NCBI GenBank assembly: GCA_963680875.1
Contig: OY804583.1
Location: forward strand, 31,051,331 to 31,115,330
Length of the DNA: 64,000 bases
Origin: Bathymodiolus brooksi
Lineage: Eukaryota; Mollusca; Bivalvia; Mytilida; Modiolidae
Reading direction: 5' to 3'
Shown here: one piece after another, positions 46,124-57,592 of the stretch
Position numbering within the stretch: the first letter of the stretch is position 1
Layout of the letters: each line of letters opens with the position of its first letter
Notes under the pieces: model-generated
What the model saw: the letters and a program-made list of their open reading frames with translations, nothing else
The model's database searches: none
Told to the model about the DNA's origin: nothing
Made by a program: the position numbers and the translations under genes

Positions 46124-46320
46124 AGGGTTATGGTGTTTAACACCACTTTCAACAATATTGTGGTTATATCGTGGCAGTCAGTTTTATTGGTGGAGTTAAA
46201 ATGGAGTACCTGGAGAAAACCATCTGGAAATGATATTGAACCATACTCCATTAAGCACCCATTGCAGTTGTGTTGAATATCCAACTGCAAATGGGCGAGG
46301 CTTATCCCATGGTACAACTC
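46124..46320 (-). mobile_element. SINE-A copy, diverged head
   Basis: 'TTATGGTGTTTAACACCACT', 'TCGTGGCAGTCAGTTTTATT' and 'GAGTACCTGGAGAAAACC' are the reverse of SINE-A. Beyond the body the head region is unlike other copies. Confidence 0.7.
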
Positions 46321-46523
46321 TGAATGTTATACCATAGCTTAAACTGGTGTCAAATGTCAAACATTTAATTTATGTTACAAGCCATAGACACCATGTAACT
46401 CATTCATGAACCTATTTAAGGAAATGATCATGAGTAAGACACATGATGTATATATATATATATATAATATAATTATAATTATAGTCTTTTTGTAGACTTG
46501 TAGTTATTTTTGTTATATTTTAA

Positions 46524-46711
46524 CATCTTTTTTTTTATATTGTTGTGCTAACATTTTAGACGTTTATTTATCATTTTTGTTTGTTTGCACAGAATCGTTA
46601 ACACTTGTTTCCGATCCGACATCCCATAGGTTCATACGTTGGCTACTTTTTCAGACGTTTATATATATATAAACGTCTAAAATGTTAGCACAACGATATC
46701 AAAAAAAGATG
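46524..46711. repeat. Inverted repeat, about 42-bp arms
   Basis: 'TTGTTGTGCTAACATTTTAG' + 'ACGTTTAT' (46540-46567) and its complement (46671-46700) face each other, and the T-run/A-run edges also pair. Between them is unrelated sequence with a second small 'ACGTTTATATATATATAAAC' palindrome. Confidence 0.75.
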
Positions 46712-46914
46712 ACGTTTTTTTAATAATATATATATATATATATATTAAAAAGTCAAATGAAATCCGTATGCTTGTACATATAAAAGAAATTAGTAAAAAT
46801 AAGAACAAGACAGATTTTTCACAACTTTCTTGTACTAATGTTTTCACTGCTGTTACAGATCTTCAGGTACAATGTTTATAAGTGTACATATGACGTTATC
46901 AATATATATAGAGG

Positions 46915-47150
46915 TTGTCGTGGTTGTGATCGTACAGTAGTTTGATTTACAACTAACTGTGCAATCAGTGCCTATCGCCACTAAAGTTGTGGTGTACTCG
47001 ATATAATATTATGTGATAAAGTTTGGCATTGACTTGCAAAATATCTGTGGTTTTCACCGGGTACTCCGGTTTCCTTCTCCAATAAAACTGACATGCCACA
47101 TTATAGCTGAAAATATTGTTCGAAGTGGCAATAAACACCATAATCCAACC
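46915..47150 (+). mobile_element. SINE-A, near full length
   Basis: Head 'GTGGTTGTGATCGTACAGTAG', then 'CACTAAAGTTGTGGTGTACTC' (box B deleted), 'CCGGGTACTCCGGTTTCC' and a tail '...GGCAATAAACACCATAATCC'. Confidence 0.75.
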
Positions 47151-47174
47151 AAACTAACCAAAGGATCATGACAA

Positions 47175-47670
47175 AGACATGTGATATACATTTGTTTTAT
47201 AGAATATTTGTTTGTAGTCAGTTGTATGTATTGCATATGTTTATATATTGTATATTAGACGCATTAATATTATTTAATTATTCACAATGTGACTAAGATT
47301 TATATACAAAGCTAATTTTGAGTAGCATAGTCATCCAAAATCTGTATAATCTATTTTATAATTTTTGCTTGTTGTAATTAATGAGAATATGTAGTACTAT
47401 AACAATACAGTCACTACAAATCTTGTTGTAATCATGTATTAATTGTATAGATAATGCCTTATGACATTTTTAGATGATGAATTAGGTGTAATTGGTGTAA
47501 TAATTTGTTATACATGTGTTTTATAGAATACATATTTTGTAATCAGTTGTATGTTTTACATAATTTTATATATTATATATTAGACAGGATTAATGTTATT
47601 TAAATATTCGCTTGAAGCTCCCATGTGATTAAGATTTATATACAAAGCTAATTTAGTGTAGCAACCCAAA
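47175..47670. repeat. Two-copy direct repeat, about 330 bp apart
   Basis: Copies at about 47179-47330 and 47510-47665 share 'TGTTTTATAGAATA', 'TCAGTTGTATGT', 'TATATTAGAC' and 'TAAGATTTATATACAAAGC' + 'TAATTT'. No frame is conserved. Confidence 0.7.
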
Positions 47671-47704
47671 CCCTTTATATGGTAGTTATTTGCGGGTCAT
47701 TGTT

Positions 47705-47920
47705 TGATTGGATGGTAGTTGGATATACAACCACTTGTGCCATCAATGCCTATCACAACAAAAGTTGTGAGTTCTAACCCCATTCAGTCAAGATGTACTT
47801 GATGCAGCATTATGTGATAAAGTTTGTTAGTGCCTTGCGGCAAGTCGGTAGTTTTCTCTTGGTACTCCGGTTTCCTCCACTAATACAACTGAACCCCACG
47901 ATGTAGCTGAAGTATTGTCA
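47705..47920 (+). mobile_element. SINE-A copy truncated at the duplication junction
   Basis: 'GGATGGTAGTTGGATATACA', 'GTGATAAAGTTTGTTAGTGC', 'TGGTACTCCGGTTTCCTCC' and 'GATGTAGCTGAAGTATTGTC' match SINE-A. It then switches abruptly to minus-strand SINE-B sequence at about 47921. Confidence 0.75.
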
Positions 47921-48857
47921 AATGCTGCGTGCTTAGCGGAGTAGGAACAAATACCAATTGTATAGTCTTTGGTTTGACCCGGTCAGGACTCGGACCCATG
48001 ATATACGCACTCGCTGCGAGCACACTAACCATTACACCACCGATGCAGTTTACACATTTATAGTATACAAACAACATATATGAAGTTCGAAAGTTATTTT
48101 GTTCACGTTTAACATACTGTATGTACAATATGGGTTTAGTATGTGTTTCAACGCTGCGGTAGAATATTGACAATTCTAGCACAGCTCAATTATAAGTTAA
48201 CACGTACTTACATGTACCTCAGAAGATCAGTGTTTCACATCAACATCAACATTACATTTGAAAGCAGTGAGCTGATATCGCCACATCCTGTTGACTGAAT
48301 ATCGATATTAAAACAAGAGGGTGTGGGATTGGGAGGGGTCTAGCGAAATAGCATAGGGCCTCTGTTGATCTAAATCCAACACTGCAGTTAATCATGTCTT
48401 ATATGTATAGAAGGGCTCATGTCTTATTAACGTTGTGTTTGCTTGTGCATAGTGGTGTCCAACACATATTGTGTTGTATTTTTCTTTTGTTTTTCTTCGT
48501 CTTGTGTATTCTATATTGCAAGTTTATTTTCTTCTGGATTGTCCATTATTGATTTCCCCTTAGAAATTCTCTGACGTTTATTTGTGGACAAACGTTTGAG
48601 CTATGCGTAATAAGGCAATGTTAACGTCAATTCAAGTGAATATTCGAAGGTCAAGATATATTTAGCAAAAATTCATAATGAAGATGATGAAAAAACAATG
48701 GGCAATATTTGAAGGTTTGTTAATGAACAAAGCACGTACCATATCTCTTTGCTTTTTTTGTGTTAAAATGATTTTATATTCTCCCTCTTGAGATCATCAA
48801 ATTTAAATAATTTCTAATCTAATATAAATGGCTAAGTAAGGGTTAAAGTTATTGTGC

Positions 48858-49098
48858 TTAACGCCACTTTGAACACTATTTCAGTTATATAGTGACGGTC
48901 AGCTTTATCGTTGGAGGCAACCGGAGTACCCGGAGAAAGCCACCTACCTGCATCAAGTCATTGACACACTTTATCACACAATGTTGCATCTAGTACTCCT
49001 CGACATGAACGGAATGTGAAATTTTAGTAGTGATTGACACTGAGTGCTTTGATAGTTCTAAATCCAAGTACCATATGAGCACCAGCACGACGACCCCG
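48858..49098 (-). mobile_element. SINE-A copy (also at 58383-58623)
   Basis: 'GTGCTTAACGCCACTTTGAA', 'GGAGTACCCGGAGAAAGCC' and 'ATCACACAATGTTGCATC' are the reverse of SINE-A. The head end reads 'CGACGACCCCGG'. Confidence 0.75.
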
Positions 49099-49189
49099 GC
49101 TAAATAGGAGAAAAATCTTTTGTCCACAAATAAAAGTTAGAGAATTTCTAAGAGGAAATCAATAATGGACAATCCAGAAGAATATAAAC

Positions 49190-49360
49190 GCAGCAACCAA
49201 ACATATAAGCAAAGGCTGGCTTGCTCAGAGTCAGAAAATATGCCCAAGAGGATTGACATGTCGGTCTGCGGACTGTTGTATCAGTGAGCTAGCACCATCA
49301 AATTGGAAATAAGCGTGTTTTTTCTAGTTCAATGAGACATCATCGGGCATACAGAAACTT
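49190..49360 (+). mobile_element. SINE-B middle fragment (also at 58715-58885)
   Basis: 'AGCAAAGGCTGGCTTGCTC', 'GACATGTCGGTCTGCGGACT' and 'CAGTGAGCTAGCACCATC' follow SINE-B order. Head and tail are missing. Confidence 0.65.
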
Positions 49361-49443
49361 GTGCTGATCCCTAATAAGATCGCCAATAACTGTACATCAT
49401 AACGTGTACTCATTAACACTAGTTATTTATACATCTGTTGATT

Positions 49444-49625
49444 AGGGTAAGGGTTAGGGTTATGGTGATTAACGTCACCCTCAACAATGTTTCAGTTATA
49501 TCGTGGCGGTCAATTTTATTGGTGGAAGAAACCGGAGTAACACCGACCTGGCCCAAGTCATTGACAAACGTTATCACATAATGTTGCATCGAGTACACCT
49601 CGCCTGAGTGGGATTCGAACTCACA
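49444..49625 (-). mobile_element. SINE-A copy (also at 58969-59150)
   Basis: 'GGTTAGGGTTATGGTGATTA', 'CGTGGCGGTCAATTTTATTG' and 'GTTGCATCGAGTACACCTCG' are the reverse of SINE-A, cut in the box-B region ('GGGATTCGAACTCACAAC'). Confidence 0.8.
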
Positions 49626-50419
49626 ACAATAAATGTAAATCAGAACGTGTACTCATTAACATTATTTATTTATACACCAGGTGATAATTATACGTTTCTG
49701 TCCCAAATAAAGAGAACTATTAGATCCCTCTATGGACAAACAATGAAAACAACATATCATTTGTATAAGAAACAACAACACATCTACATCAAAAGGACAA
49801 CAACCATTGTCATTAGAGAAATGGATATTCCATACCGGTCAACCAGTTACACAGTGTTGGGTTTAGCCTGCACAATTGAGAAACATACCAATAAATTTGC
49901 CAGAAGACCACAATAATTAACTACATATACTATACAGCCTTTACGTTTTATTGTTATTTTGAGAAAATCCCGATGAACGATGCAATAAGTTCCGTACAGC
50001 GGAACTAGTTACACAATGTGTTGTTTAGCCGGCAAGATTGGAAAACAAATACATTTCAGATAACACCACGATAGTTGCTTGCATATACTATACAGTCTTT
50101 AGGTTTTCTTGTTACATTGAGAAGGTCCCGATCAACGATGCGTTCAGTGATTGATATATTATGTGTTCGTTTCAAAAAGCCATTAACCCTATTAATTTTA
50201 CTTTGTTATCAAATGTTTAGATTTTAATGTTGCTTTGAACATAAAAATCAATTAAAATCCTGTTAATTATTTTAATTGATTTCAAATAATTAAAATTTTA
50301 CAATGAATTAGACTATTATAATTTATAATTTGTATTACTATTGTAAAATCACATATTGTTTAAGTATCCAGTTTCGCAATATTAATCGTGTGTTAGGGTA
50401 GTGTGTTTGATGCTACGTT

Positions 50420-50655
50420 CTACAAAATTTCAGTTATATCATGGCGGTCAATTTTATTATTGAAGGGAACTGGAGTACCCAACGAAAGCCTCAAGTCACT
50501 GACAAACTTTATCAAATAATGTATAGAGAGCCGCTTGCCATGAGCGAAATTCGAAGTCACTGACAAACTTTATCACATAGCTTTATTTGTGATAGTTACT
50601 GACTACACAGATAGTTGTAAATCTAGCAACCATACGATCATGACCACGATGGCCT
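50420..50655 (-). mobile_element. SINE-A copy (also at about 59945-60241)
   Basis: 'ATTTCAGTTATATCATGGCG', 'GGAGTACCCAACGAAAGCC' and the head '...GTAAATCTAGCAACCATACG'. The segment 'AGTCACTGACAAACTTTATC' occurs twice in copy 1 and three times in copy 2, where an extra 61-bp unit is present. Confidence 0.75.
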
Positions 50656-50797
50656 CCATATTAATCGTGAAGTTTGCATTACAACACGATATTCTTCGTA
50701 TCAAGGACTGGATGTCGGTAGCTTATAGTATTTTTTAGCAAAATGAAGTTACCAAATGGACAATCAGATGCCTTAATACGTAAACGGATTGATAATG

Positions 50798-50890
50798 GAC
50801 AAAACAAAGCGGTTTCCTCCCCCAATAAAACTGATCGACACGATAGAACTGAAATATTAATGATAGTGGCGTTAAACACCATAAACCAAA
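50798..50890 (+). mobile_element. SINE-A tail joined to repeat C (also at 60384-60476)
   Basis: 'GGTTTCCTCCCCCAATAAAA' and 'GTGGCGTTAAACACCATAAA' are SINE-A. The sequence before it ('GAAGTTACCAAATGGACAAT') is repeat C. Confidence 0.7.
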
Positions 50891-51667
50891 CATAAATATT
50901 CTGAATTATTGCTAAAATTTTCTATACTTCATGCAAAGAAAAAGAAAATATGGGTCAGCCGGTGATGACAAAAACTTTACGACGAAAGATATGATCTCAA
51001 TTTTCTCTTTGTGAATTTTCGATTTATATGGAGCGACGTTAGGACCATAATACCTGCATATGGGGTGCATATTTCCCAGTTAGTAAGAAATTCCAAAGCT
51101 AACGGTTCATTCAGATTTATTGGACAGAGGGTAGCTCCATTGGGGGAAGATACTAAACCAATGGATCAGAGTTATAGTTCATTTTGCGAACGTCTTCATG
51201 TCATGATGACCTTTACTGAACATCTGTGTAACAGATGACTGCGAATATGTTCAGTTAGTCATAGGAACAATTCCGTCCTTTTTCATTTGGTCATTATGTT
51301 GTCTGTCCTTCGATTTACGAATTCTGATTACCCCTTTGGTATTTTCAAACTCTTCTTAATGTTAAGTTGGAACTGATCGAAGGCTTTGTTTCGACATAAA
51401 TGCACGCCGCAGTAAACAAGTAAATTACAGTGATCAAACACATTTTTCGTTAAAATATATTTGCTTTGTTTGCACAAATTATAGCTTTATACAATATTTA
51501 CATTTTATGGTCTACACAAATTTTACTGAGGCGTAAAATCATAGCCTTCAGCGATATTTTCACGCATCAGCGGTTTTATGGTTGCTATTTTTGACAAAAT
51601 GAATCATCAATTGTGTTGTAATATAAAACCCTGTAGATGTTACATTATATAAATGGCATTAATCGGA

Positions 51668-51765
51668 TTACCATGGCGGTCAGTTTTATTGGTGGCGAAA
51701 ACGGAGTATCCGGAGAAAACCTCTGACCTGTCGCAAGTCACTGACAAACTTTATCAAATATGAGT
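51668..51765 (-). mobile_element. SINE-A fragment (also at 61254-61351)
   Basis: 'TACCATGGCGGTCAGTTTTA', 'CGGAGTATCCGGAGAAAACC' and 'GTCGCAAGTCACTGACAAAC' are the reverse of the SINE-A body. Confidence 0.75.
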
Positions 51766-52204
51766 AGCATATATAGTGTCTTATAAGAAGCAAGAACTAC
51801 TTACACTTCGAGAGCACCTGAGTTCACCCTCGGTAGTTTGATGGGTCGGTGTTGCTCATCTGTTTTATTTTGTGTTATCCCATTATGTGTCATTACGTTT
51901 TGTTCTGTTATGTGTTGCAATGTCCGTAGCAATTTCCGCATAACAAACGATGTTCGGTTCGTCTTTACCTCCACCTATTTGTAGGAGGGTTCGTGGGACA
52001 ATCGAAGAAAGAGAAACAGTACAATAGCCCAGAGGAAAAGAACAAACAATGATCTACAAAACACTAAGCAGAAAACTAAAGATCGAGCTACACAAATCCC
52101 GCTATGAATAGAGGTTGACTGAGATGTAGTTTAATGTAAAAAAATGCTTTGTATAATCATAAGATATGCTTAAAGCAAGTGCATTCTCTTTTGTCTGATC
52201 ATAT

Positions 52205-52440
52205 TTAACAGCCTGTAGTCAGTGTCCCCAGTTTTATCTCATTACATCTACAGATTGAAGTCAGTGTCCCCAGTTTTATCTCATTACATCTACAGATTGA
52301 AGTCAGTGTCTCCAGTTTTATCTCATTACATCTACAGATTGAAGTCAGTGTCCCCAGTTTTATCTCATTACATCTACAGATTGAAATCAGTGTCTCCAGT
52401 TTTATCTCATCACGACTACAGTTTGAAGTCAATGTACTCT
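52205..52440. repeat. 42-bp minisatellite, short array (about 5.5 units)
   Basis: The unit is 'GAAGTCAGTGTCCCCAGTTT' + 'TATCTCATTACATCTACAGATT'. Its second copy is at 61791-62026. The related longer array is at 53975-54575. Confidence 0.95.
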
Positions 52441-52669
52441 TGTTTATTGCTATATTGTTTACTTTCCTTTTGATGTTTAAAACCATTATGTTTCATATCA
52501 CGTAAGCACTGTGAAGATTCAAATCATCGCTAATCGCTACGCGTTGTCAAGGACGCGTAGTAATATCGCTGTTTTCTAATATGACGTTATAATGACGTCA
52601 CATTACCAAATCGTTGATGAGCATACTATCACAGCGATAAAATAATAACGATATTTTCTAAAACACGAT

Positions 52670-52734
52670 GACGTTTCTCAGTCATCTCTCATCACAGGCC
52701 TTCGCCCTTCGATGAGAGTTGACTGAGAAACGTC
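52670..52734. repeat. Strong hairpin, 24-bp arms (also at 62256-62320)
   Basis: Arms GACGTTTCTCAGTCA-t-CTCTCATC and its complement differ at one of 24 positions, around a 17-base loop 'ACAGGCCTTCGCCCTTC'. A CRE-like TGACGTCA lies about 75 bp upstream at 52593-52600. The function is unknown. Confidence 0.85.
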
Positions 52735-52832
52735 CCCTCGCTTTAAAAAGACATCGTTAATCACTTATTATTCTGTCTTAACTACAGATAGAAATATATA
52801 TATTCTTGTTTGATCTCATCTCACCTAGATAT

Positions 52833-52985
52833 CAGGGCGATGTGTACAACATTATGTGATAAAGTTGTTCAGCGACTTGCGACAGGTCAGTGGTTTTCTC
52901 CTGGTGCTCCGATTTCATCCACCAATAGAACAGACCGCCACGATATAACTGAAATATTGTTGAAAGTGGCGCTAAGCACCATCAA
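52833..52985 (+). mobile_element. SINE-A copy (also at 62419-62571)
   Basis: 'GTGTACAACATTATGTGATA', 'GACTTGCGACAGGTCAGTGG', 'TCCTGGTGCTCCGATTTC' and the tail 'GGCGCTAAGCACCATCAAAC', then (CAAA)n. The head is missing. Confidence 0.8.
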
Positions 52986-53437
52986 ACAAACAAACAAACA
53001 TCTCACCTAGAAATAAAGGTAAATGTCGTGTCTTTGTACAATGTACTTTAGTACAATGGTAATATAATAAATGTGATCAATATGTATATAAGTATGTACA
53101 TGTATTCAATTATCCGGAACGGTTAAGCATGTTGATGTTCGGTCAGTCGTCTGTGTGAGCTTAACGTAAATATCACCAGATATATTTGTTTTGCTTGCAC
53201 AAATTATCATAGCTTTACACAATAATTATCGAGGCGTAAAGTCAAAGTCATCAACGTTATTTCCACTCATCAGCGATGTTATGGTTTACACAAAAGTTAC
53301 TGATGCGTAAAATCATAGCCTTCAAAGATACTTTCACGCATCGGCGGTTTTATGGTTGCTATTTTTGGCAAAAGGTATCATCCATTTTGCTGTAATATGA
53401 AACCATAAAGATGTTACATTATATAAATGGCATTAAT

Positions 53438-53540
53438 CGGAATACCATGGCGGTCAGTTTTATTGCTGGCGAAAACGGAGTACCTGGAGAAAACCTCTGA
53501 CATGTCGCAAGTCACTGACAAACTTTATCAAATATGAGTA
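53438..53540 (-). mobile_element. SINE-A fragment (also at 63024-63126)
   Basis: 'TACCATGGCGGTCAGTTTTA', 'GGAGTACCTGGAGAAAACC' and 'GTCGCAAGTCACTGAC' are the reverse of the SINE-A body. It corresponds to 51668-51765 in the older internal duplication. Confidence 0.75.
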
Positions 53541-53974
53541 ACATATATAGTGTCTTATAAGAAGCAGGAACTACTTGACACTTCGAGAGCACCTGAATCC
53601 ACCCTCGGTATTTTGATGGGTCGGTGTTGCTCATCTTTTTAGTTTTGTTTGTGTTATCCTATTATGTGTCATTACGTTTTGTTCTGTTATGTGTTGCAAT
53701 GTCCACATAACAAACTATGTTTGGTTCGTCGTTACCTCCACCTCTTTGTAGGAGGGTTCTTGGTACAATCGAAGAAAGAGAGAGAGTACAATAGCCCAGA
53801 GGAAAAGAACAAACAATGATCTACAAAACACTAAGCAGAAAACTAAAGATCGAACAACACAAACCCCGCTATAAATAGAGGTTGACTGAGTTGTAGCTTA
53901 ATGCAAACAAATCCGTTGTGTAATCATAAGATATGCTTAAAGCAAGTGCATTCTGTTTTGTCTGATCATATTTA

Positions 53975-54575
53975 ACAGTCTGAAGTTAGTGTCCCCAGTT
54001 TGATCTCATCATATCTACAGCTTGAAGTCAGTGTCACCAGTTTTATCTGATCACATCTACAGTTTGAAGTCAGTCTCTCCAGTTTTATCTCATCACATCT
54101 ACAGCTTGAAGTCAGTGTCTCCAGTTTTATATCATCACATCTATAGTTTGAAGTCAGTGTCCCCAGTTTTATCTCATCACATCTACAGCTTGAAGTCAGT
54201 GTCTCCAGTTTTATATCATCACATCTATAGTTTGAAGTCAGTGTCTCCAGTTTTATCTCATCACATCTACAGCTTGAAGTCAGTGTCCCCAGTGTTATCT
54301 CATCGCATCTAGAGCTTGAAGTCAGTGTTTCCAGTTTTATCTCATCACATCTACAGCTTGAAGTCAGTGTCTCCAGTTTTATCTCATCACATCTACAGTT
54401 TGAAGTCAGTGTCTCCAGTTTTATCTCATCACATCTACAGCTTGAAGTCAGTGTTCCCAGTTTTATCTCATCACATCTACAGCTTGAAGTCAGTGTCTCC
54501 AATTTTATCTGATCACATATGCAGCTTGAAGGCAGTGTCTCCAGTTTTATCTCATCACATCTACAGCTTGAAGTA
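53975..54575. repeat. 42-bp minisatellite, long array (about 14 units)
   Basis: The unit is 'CAGTGTCTCCAGTTTTATCT' + 'CATCACATCTACAGCTTGAAGT'. Higher-order alternation is visible: units with 'ATATCATC..CTATAGTTTG' recur every second unit near 54120-54240. Frames on both strands stay open because 42 is a multiple of three. The second copy starts at 63561 and runs off the window. Confidence 0.96.
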
Positions 54576-55121
54576 AGTGTATTCTTGTTTATTCTATCTC
54601 AACTACAGATAGAAATAAATATATTCTTGTCTTATCTCATTTCACCCAGAAATTAAGGTAAATATCGTGTTTATCATTCATACTTGACTGTGTATATATG
54701 AGTTACATGGCGAGTGTCTGGTAAGAAGCTGGAACTACTTACCTTTCGCGAGCACCTGAGTACACCCACGGTCGTTTGGTGGGGTCTTATAATGTGTCAT
54801 TACGTTCAGCGTTACGTGTTGTCATGTCCGTTGCGATTTCTGAATATACAATAAACGATGTTCGGATCGTCTTTACCTCTAGTCGTTTGTAGAAGGGCTC
54901 ATGTCTTATTTACGTAATGTGTGTTTGTTTGCGCATAGTGGTGTCCAACACAGATTGTGTTCTGTTTTTGTAGTGATGTTTTCATCTTGTGGCCTATGTA
55001 CCAGTTTCTCTGGATTGTCCATTTTGTGTTTCCTCTTCGGTATTCTCTAACGTTTACTAACTTTAGCACAACGGTTATGTTAAGTTAATGTTATCTTGTT
55101 TGTGTTATACATTTTGAATTT
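54576..55121. other. Spacer with repeat-C copy
   Basis: Repeat C at about 54710-55060 ('TTTCGCGAGCACCTGAGTAC', 'GTGGTGTCCAACACAGATTG', 'TCTCTGGATTGTCCATTT'). No gene is seen. Confidence 0.5.
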
Positions 55122-55245
55122 TGGTGTTAAACGCCACTTTCAGCAATATTTCAGCTATATCATGGCGACAAGTTTTAGTGGTGGAGGAAGCCGGAGTACC
55201 CAGAGAGAACCACCGACCCTGGACAAGCAACTGGTAAGCTTTATC
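55122..55245 (-). mobile_element. SINE-A fragment
   Basis: 'GGTGTTAAACGCCACTTTCA', 'CATGGCGACAAGTTTTAGTG' and 'GCCGGAGTACCCAGAGAGAA' are the reverse of SINE-A tail and body. Confidence 0.75.
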
Positions 55246-55374
55246 ACTTGCGACTGCGAATCGAGTGCGTTTGTGTTATACCACAACTGTGGATTAAAGT
55301 GTATTCAATAAAAATATCACACCCCGTATGATATGTATGGCAAATTCATACAGACGATCTACCAAAAATCATAT

Positions 55375-55705
55375 GATCCAAAACGGTTAAGCAATGTTGA
55401 TTTTCGGTCAATCGTTTGTGTGAGTTTGACGTGAATATCACAAAGGGTGTGGTTGTTTTGACAAAACATGCACAGTATTACTTCTACATATATATGCAAA
55501 TCTAAGTTTTCTAGTATTTATGGTTTATAAAATATAAATATATATTACATAAGTTTTGTAAATATCCCATGATTCTTTGTTTAAATGTCGTTCTTATTTA
55601 TGACTCTGACATGTTTTGTCAAAACAACCACACCCTTTGTGATATTCACGTCAAACTCACACAGACGATTGACCGAAAATCAACAATGCTTAACCGTTCT
55701 GGATC
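55375..55705. mobile_element. Fold-back element, about 95-bp arms
   Basis: The left arm runs from 'GATCCAAAACGGTTAAGC' through 'TTGACGTGAATATCACAAAG' to 'GTTGTTTTGACAAAACATG'; the right arm is its complement from 55609. The spacer is about 140 bp and AT-rich. A single diverged arm ('GGAACGGTTAAGCATGTTGA', 'GTCGTCTGTGTGAGC') occurs at about 53115-53175 and in the second duplicon at about 62700. Confidence 0.85.
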
Positions 55706-57211
55706 ATTGAATACATACATATACATAATGTAGGCATGCTATTCAAACAGACACTTGGAGTTTGAAGTAAAACACAGTTGAAGATAACAAAGAGGTAATC
55801 AGTAACCGTAAGTCGAAGCATGAGAGACACTGCAATGACCAAGAGGACAGGGCCAAAGAACGATCTACAAAACATTACACAGAAACCTAAAGATCGAGCA
55901 ACACAAACTCAATTAATAACAGAGGTTGGACTCTGCTATAGTTTAGTGTAAAAGTTTCCTTGTAATATCATATTCTAATGCAATTCGTTTGTATTGTCGG
56001 ATTTCATTGGTTACTATTCTATATAGAATACTCGATCTACAAGTCGTAACTAATGGATCCAGCTGGAAGAATCCGCTATCTTGAAAACGTGAAATTCTAC
56101 GTATCATATTTCCTACAATACACAAAAATAATTCAAATGACAACCATGCAAACTTATTTTATTAAAATTTTAATCAAACTCAAAATTGAAGTGTACACGA
56201 AGCCAAAAAACGTCTCATCTTTACATTTAAGCTGAAAGTCTACATATGACGTCATGTTGTTTATGTGCCAAAGTCATTAAAAACATTTCGCGGAATTTAA
56301 ATTTGTGTGATTTTTAGACCCAGAACAATTGCAAGAATGCATTTTTATGTTTAGCATTGCATTAGAATGGAAATAACTTTATTGTATTTGAAGCTTTGTG
56401 GACGTAAATCTTGATTTTACTGTGGCAAATATCCATTCACCTAGCTAGGCGTTGCTAATAATTACCGTGTTTATCACTGCCAAGACTTTTACCGTATATG
56501 ACTGTTAGTCTAGTCAACTTAGTGTACAACCTGTAACTAATTGCAGCACAAAGTTTTTAGAAATTTAATCGATAGGTGTATAAGAATAACATATTAAAAA
56601 CATACACAAATATATTTTACGGAAAGTGGTTAAATGTAGCAAAAAATGTAGACAACATATTCGATTATTTTAGTAGTTGGAAATGCCCACCATACACATT
56701 TGAAATGCCGTTCCAACCTTCACACTGAAACATTTAGCAGATGAAAATCAACATAAATGAACAGAAATATATATATATATACATGTATATATGAATGACA
56801 TAAATTTGTTTGTCTTCATTTCTTGAAAGCATCCACACATATTTTGTCGGTAAAGTTGTCACTGGCACAAATAAAGACCAATTCGTGAATATCATTTCAT
56901 GGTTTTGTTGACAATATTCCGCAGATCATCGGTGTTTATCTATTACATTTAGAGGACAAATAACAGTTAAGTTAGCCTGATTTCTAAGGGCGTCTGGAAT
57001 CTAATTATTTTGCTGTTAATCAAATTAATATGCAACTGACAACAACCAAAATTAGGGATTTATGAAGTAGGATACACATGCTACCTGTCCAACATATTTG
57101 CATGTTTTTTCTCGATCGACAGTTCAGAGGAGATGTGGGTAGAAAACAACTCGTAAATTTAGTAGTATAGATACTTGGTATACGAATGCAATACATACTC
57201 GACACATTTAT
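55706..57211. other. Non-coding stretch of the duplicated unit
   Basis: Repeat C at about 55750-55930, then AT-rich DNA with a (TA)n run near 56770. No supported exon. Confidence 0.45.
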
Positions 57212-57592
57212 AGTGAGTGAGTGATTGTTGTCTAACGCCAACTCAGCAATTTTCAGCTATATCATGGGGAGAACAAGTTAATTTTCAATGAAATGATGAC
57301 GAGATCCGCCTTGTACTAGACCAACACGCTTAGTTGGATATTAATAGTGCTAGCTCACTGAAACAACAGTCCGTGGGCAGACATGTCGTCCCACTCGGAC
57401 ACATTATCCCGATTCCGAGCCGATCAGTTGTTGCTCTTTCTCCTTAATGCTGCGTGCTTAGCGGAGTAGGAACAAATACCAATTGCATAGTCTTTGGTTT
57501 GACCCGGTCAGGACTCGGACCCATGATATACGCACTCGCTGCGAGCACACTAACCATTACACCACCGATGCAGTTTACACATTTATAGTATA
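57212..57592 (-). mobile_element. SINE-B, full length, spanning the copy 2 boundary
   Basis: The reverse complement gives the full order: 'AACTGCATCGGTGGTGTAAT' head, 'CAAACCAAAGACTATGCAAT', 'GCACGCAGCATTAAGGAG', 'AACTTGTTCTCCCCATGATA' and '..AATCACTCACTCAC'. The homology between duplicons starts inside it at 57446; copy 1 has only the head half (47921-48052). Confidence 0.85.

Larger units (their letters stand above)
47921..54414 (+). repeat. Segmental duplication, copy 1
   Basis: Matches 57446-64000 nearly base for base, offset 9,525 up to about 50,500 and 9,586 after it. About ten single-base differences were noticed by eye in roughly 6.5 kb, plus one 61-bp tandem duplication in copy 2. 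It contains several SINE pieces, repeat C, the 42-bp arrays and a strong hairpin, with no supported gene. The match presumably continues beyond 54414, where copy 2 leaves the window. Confidence 0.95.
51440..54575. repeat. Older internal duplication (about 51440-52440 and 53170-54575)
   Basis: The two parts share the same order: a 'GCACAAATTAT..AGCTTTA.AC' start, a SINE-A fragment (51668-51765; 53438-53540), a repeat-C copy ('CTTCGAGAGCACCTGA') and the 42-bp array. They differ by many substitutions and small indels, so this duplication predates the 9.5-kb one that copied them both. Confidence 0.8.

Noticed and set aside
49608..49916. 102-codon frame kept in both duplicons (also 59133-59441)
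   Set aside because: Conservation only reflects the recent duplication. Its start lies in a SINE-A and one of the few differences changes an amino acid.
54022..54576. Frames with repeated SPVLSHHIYSLK and the minus-strand equivalents
   Set aside because: The 42-bp period keeps frames open; no protein family and the same array occurs at several places.
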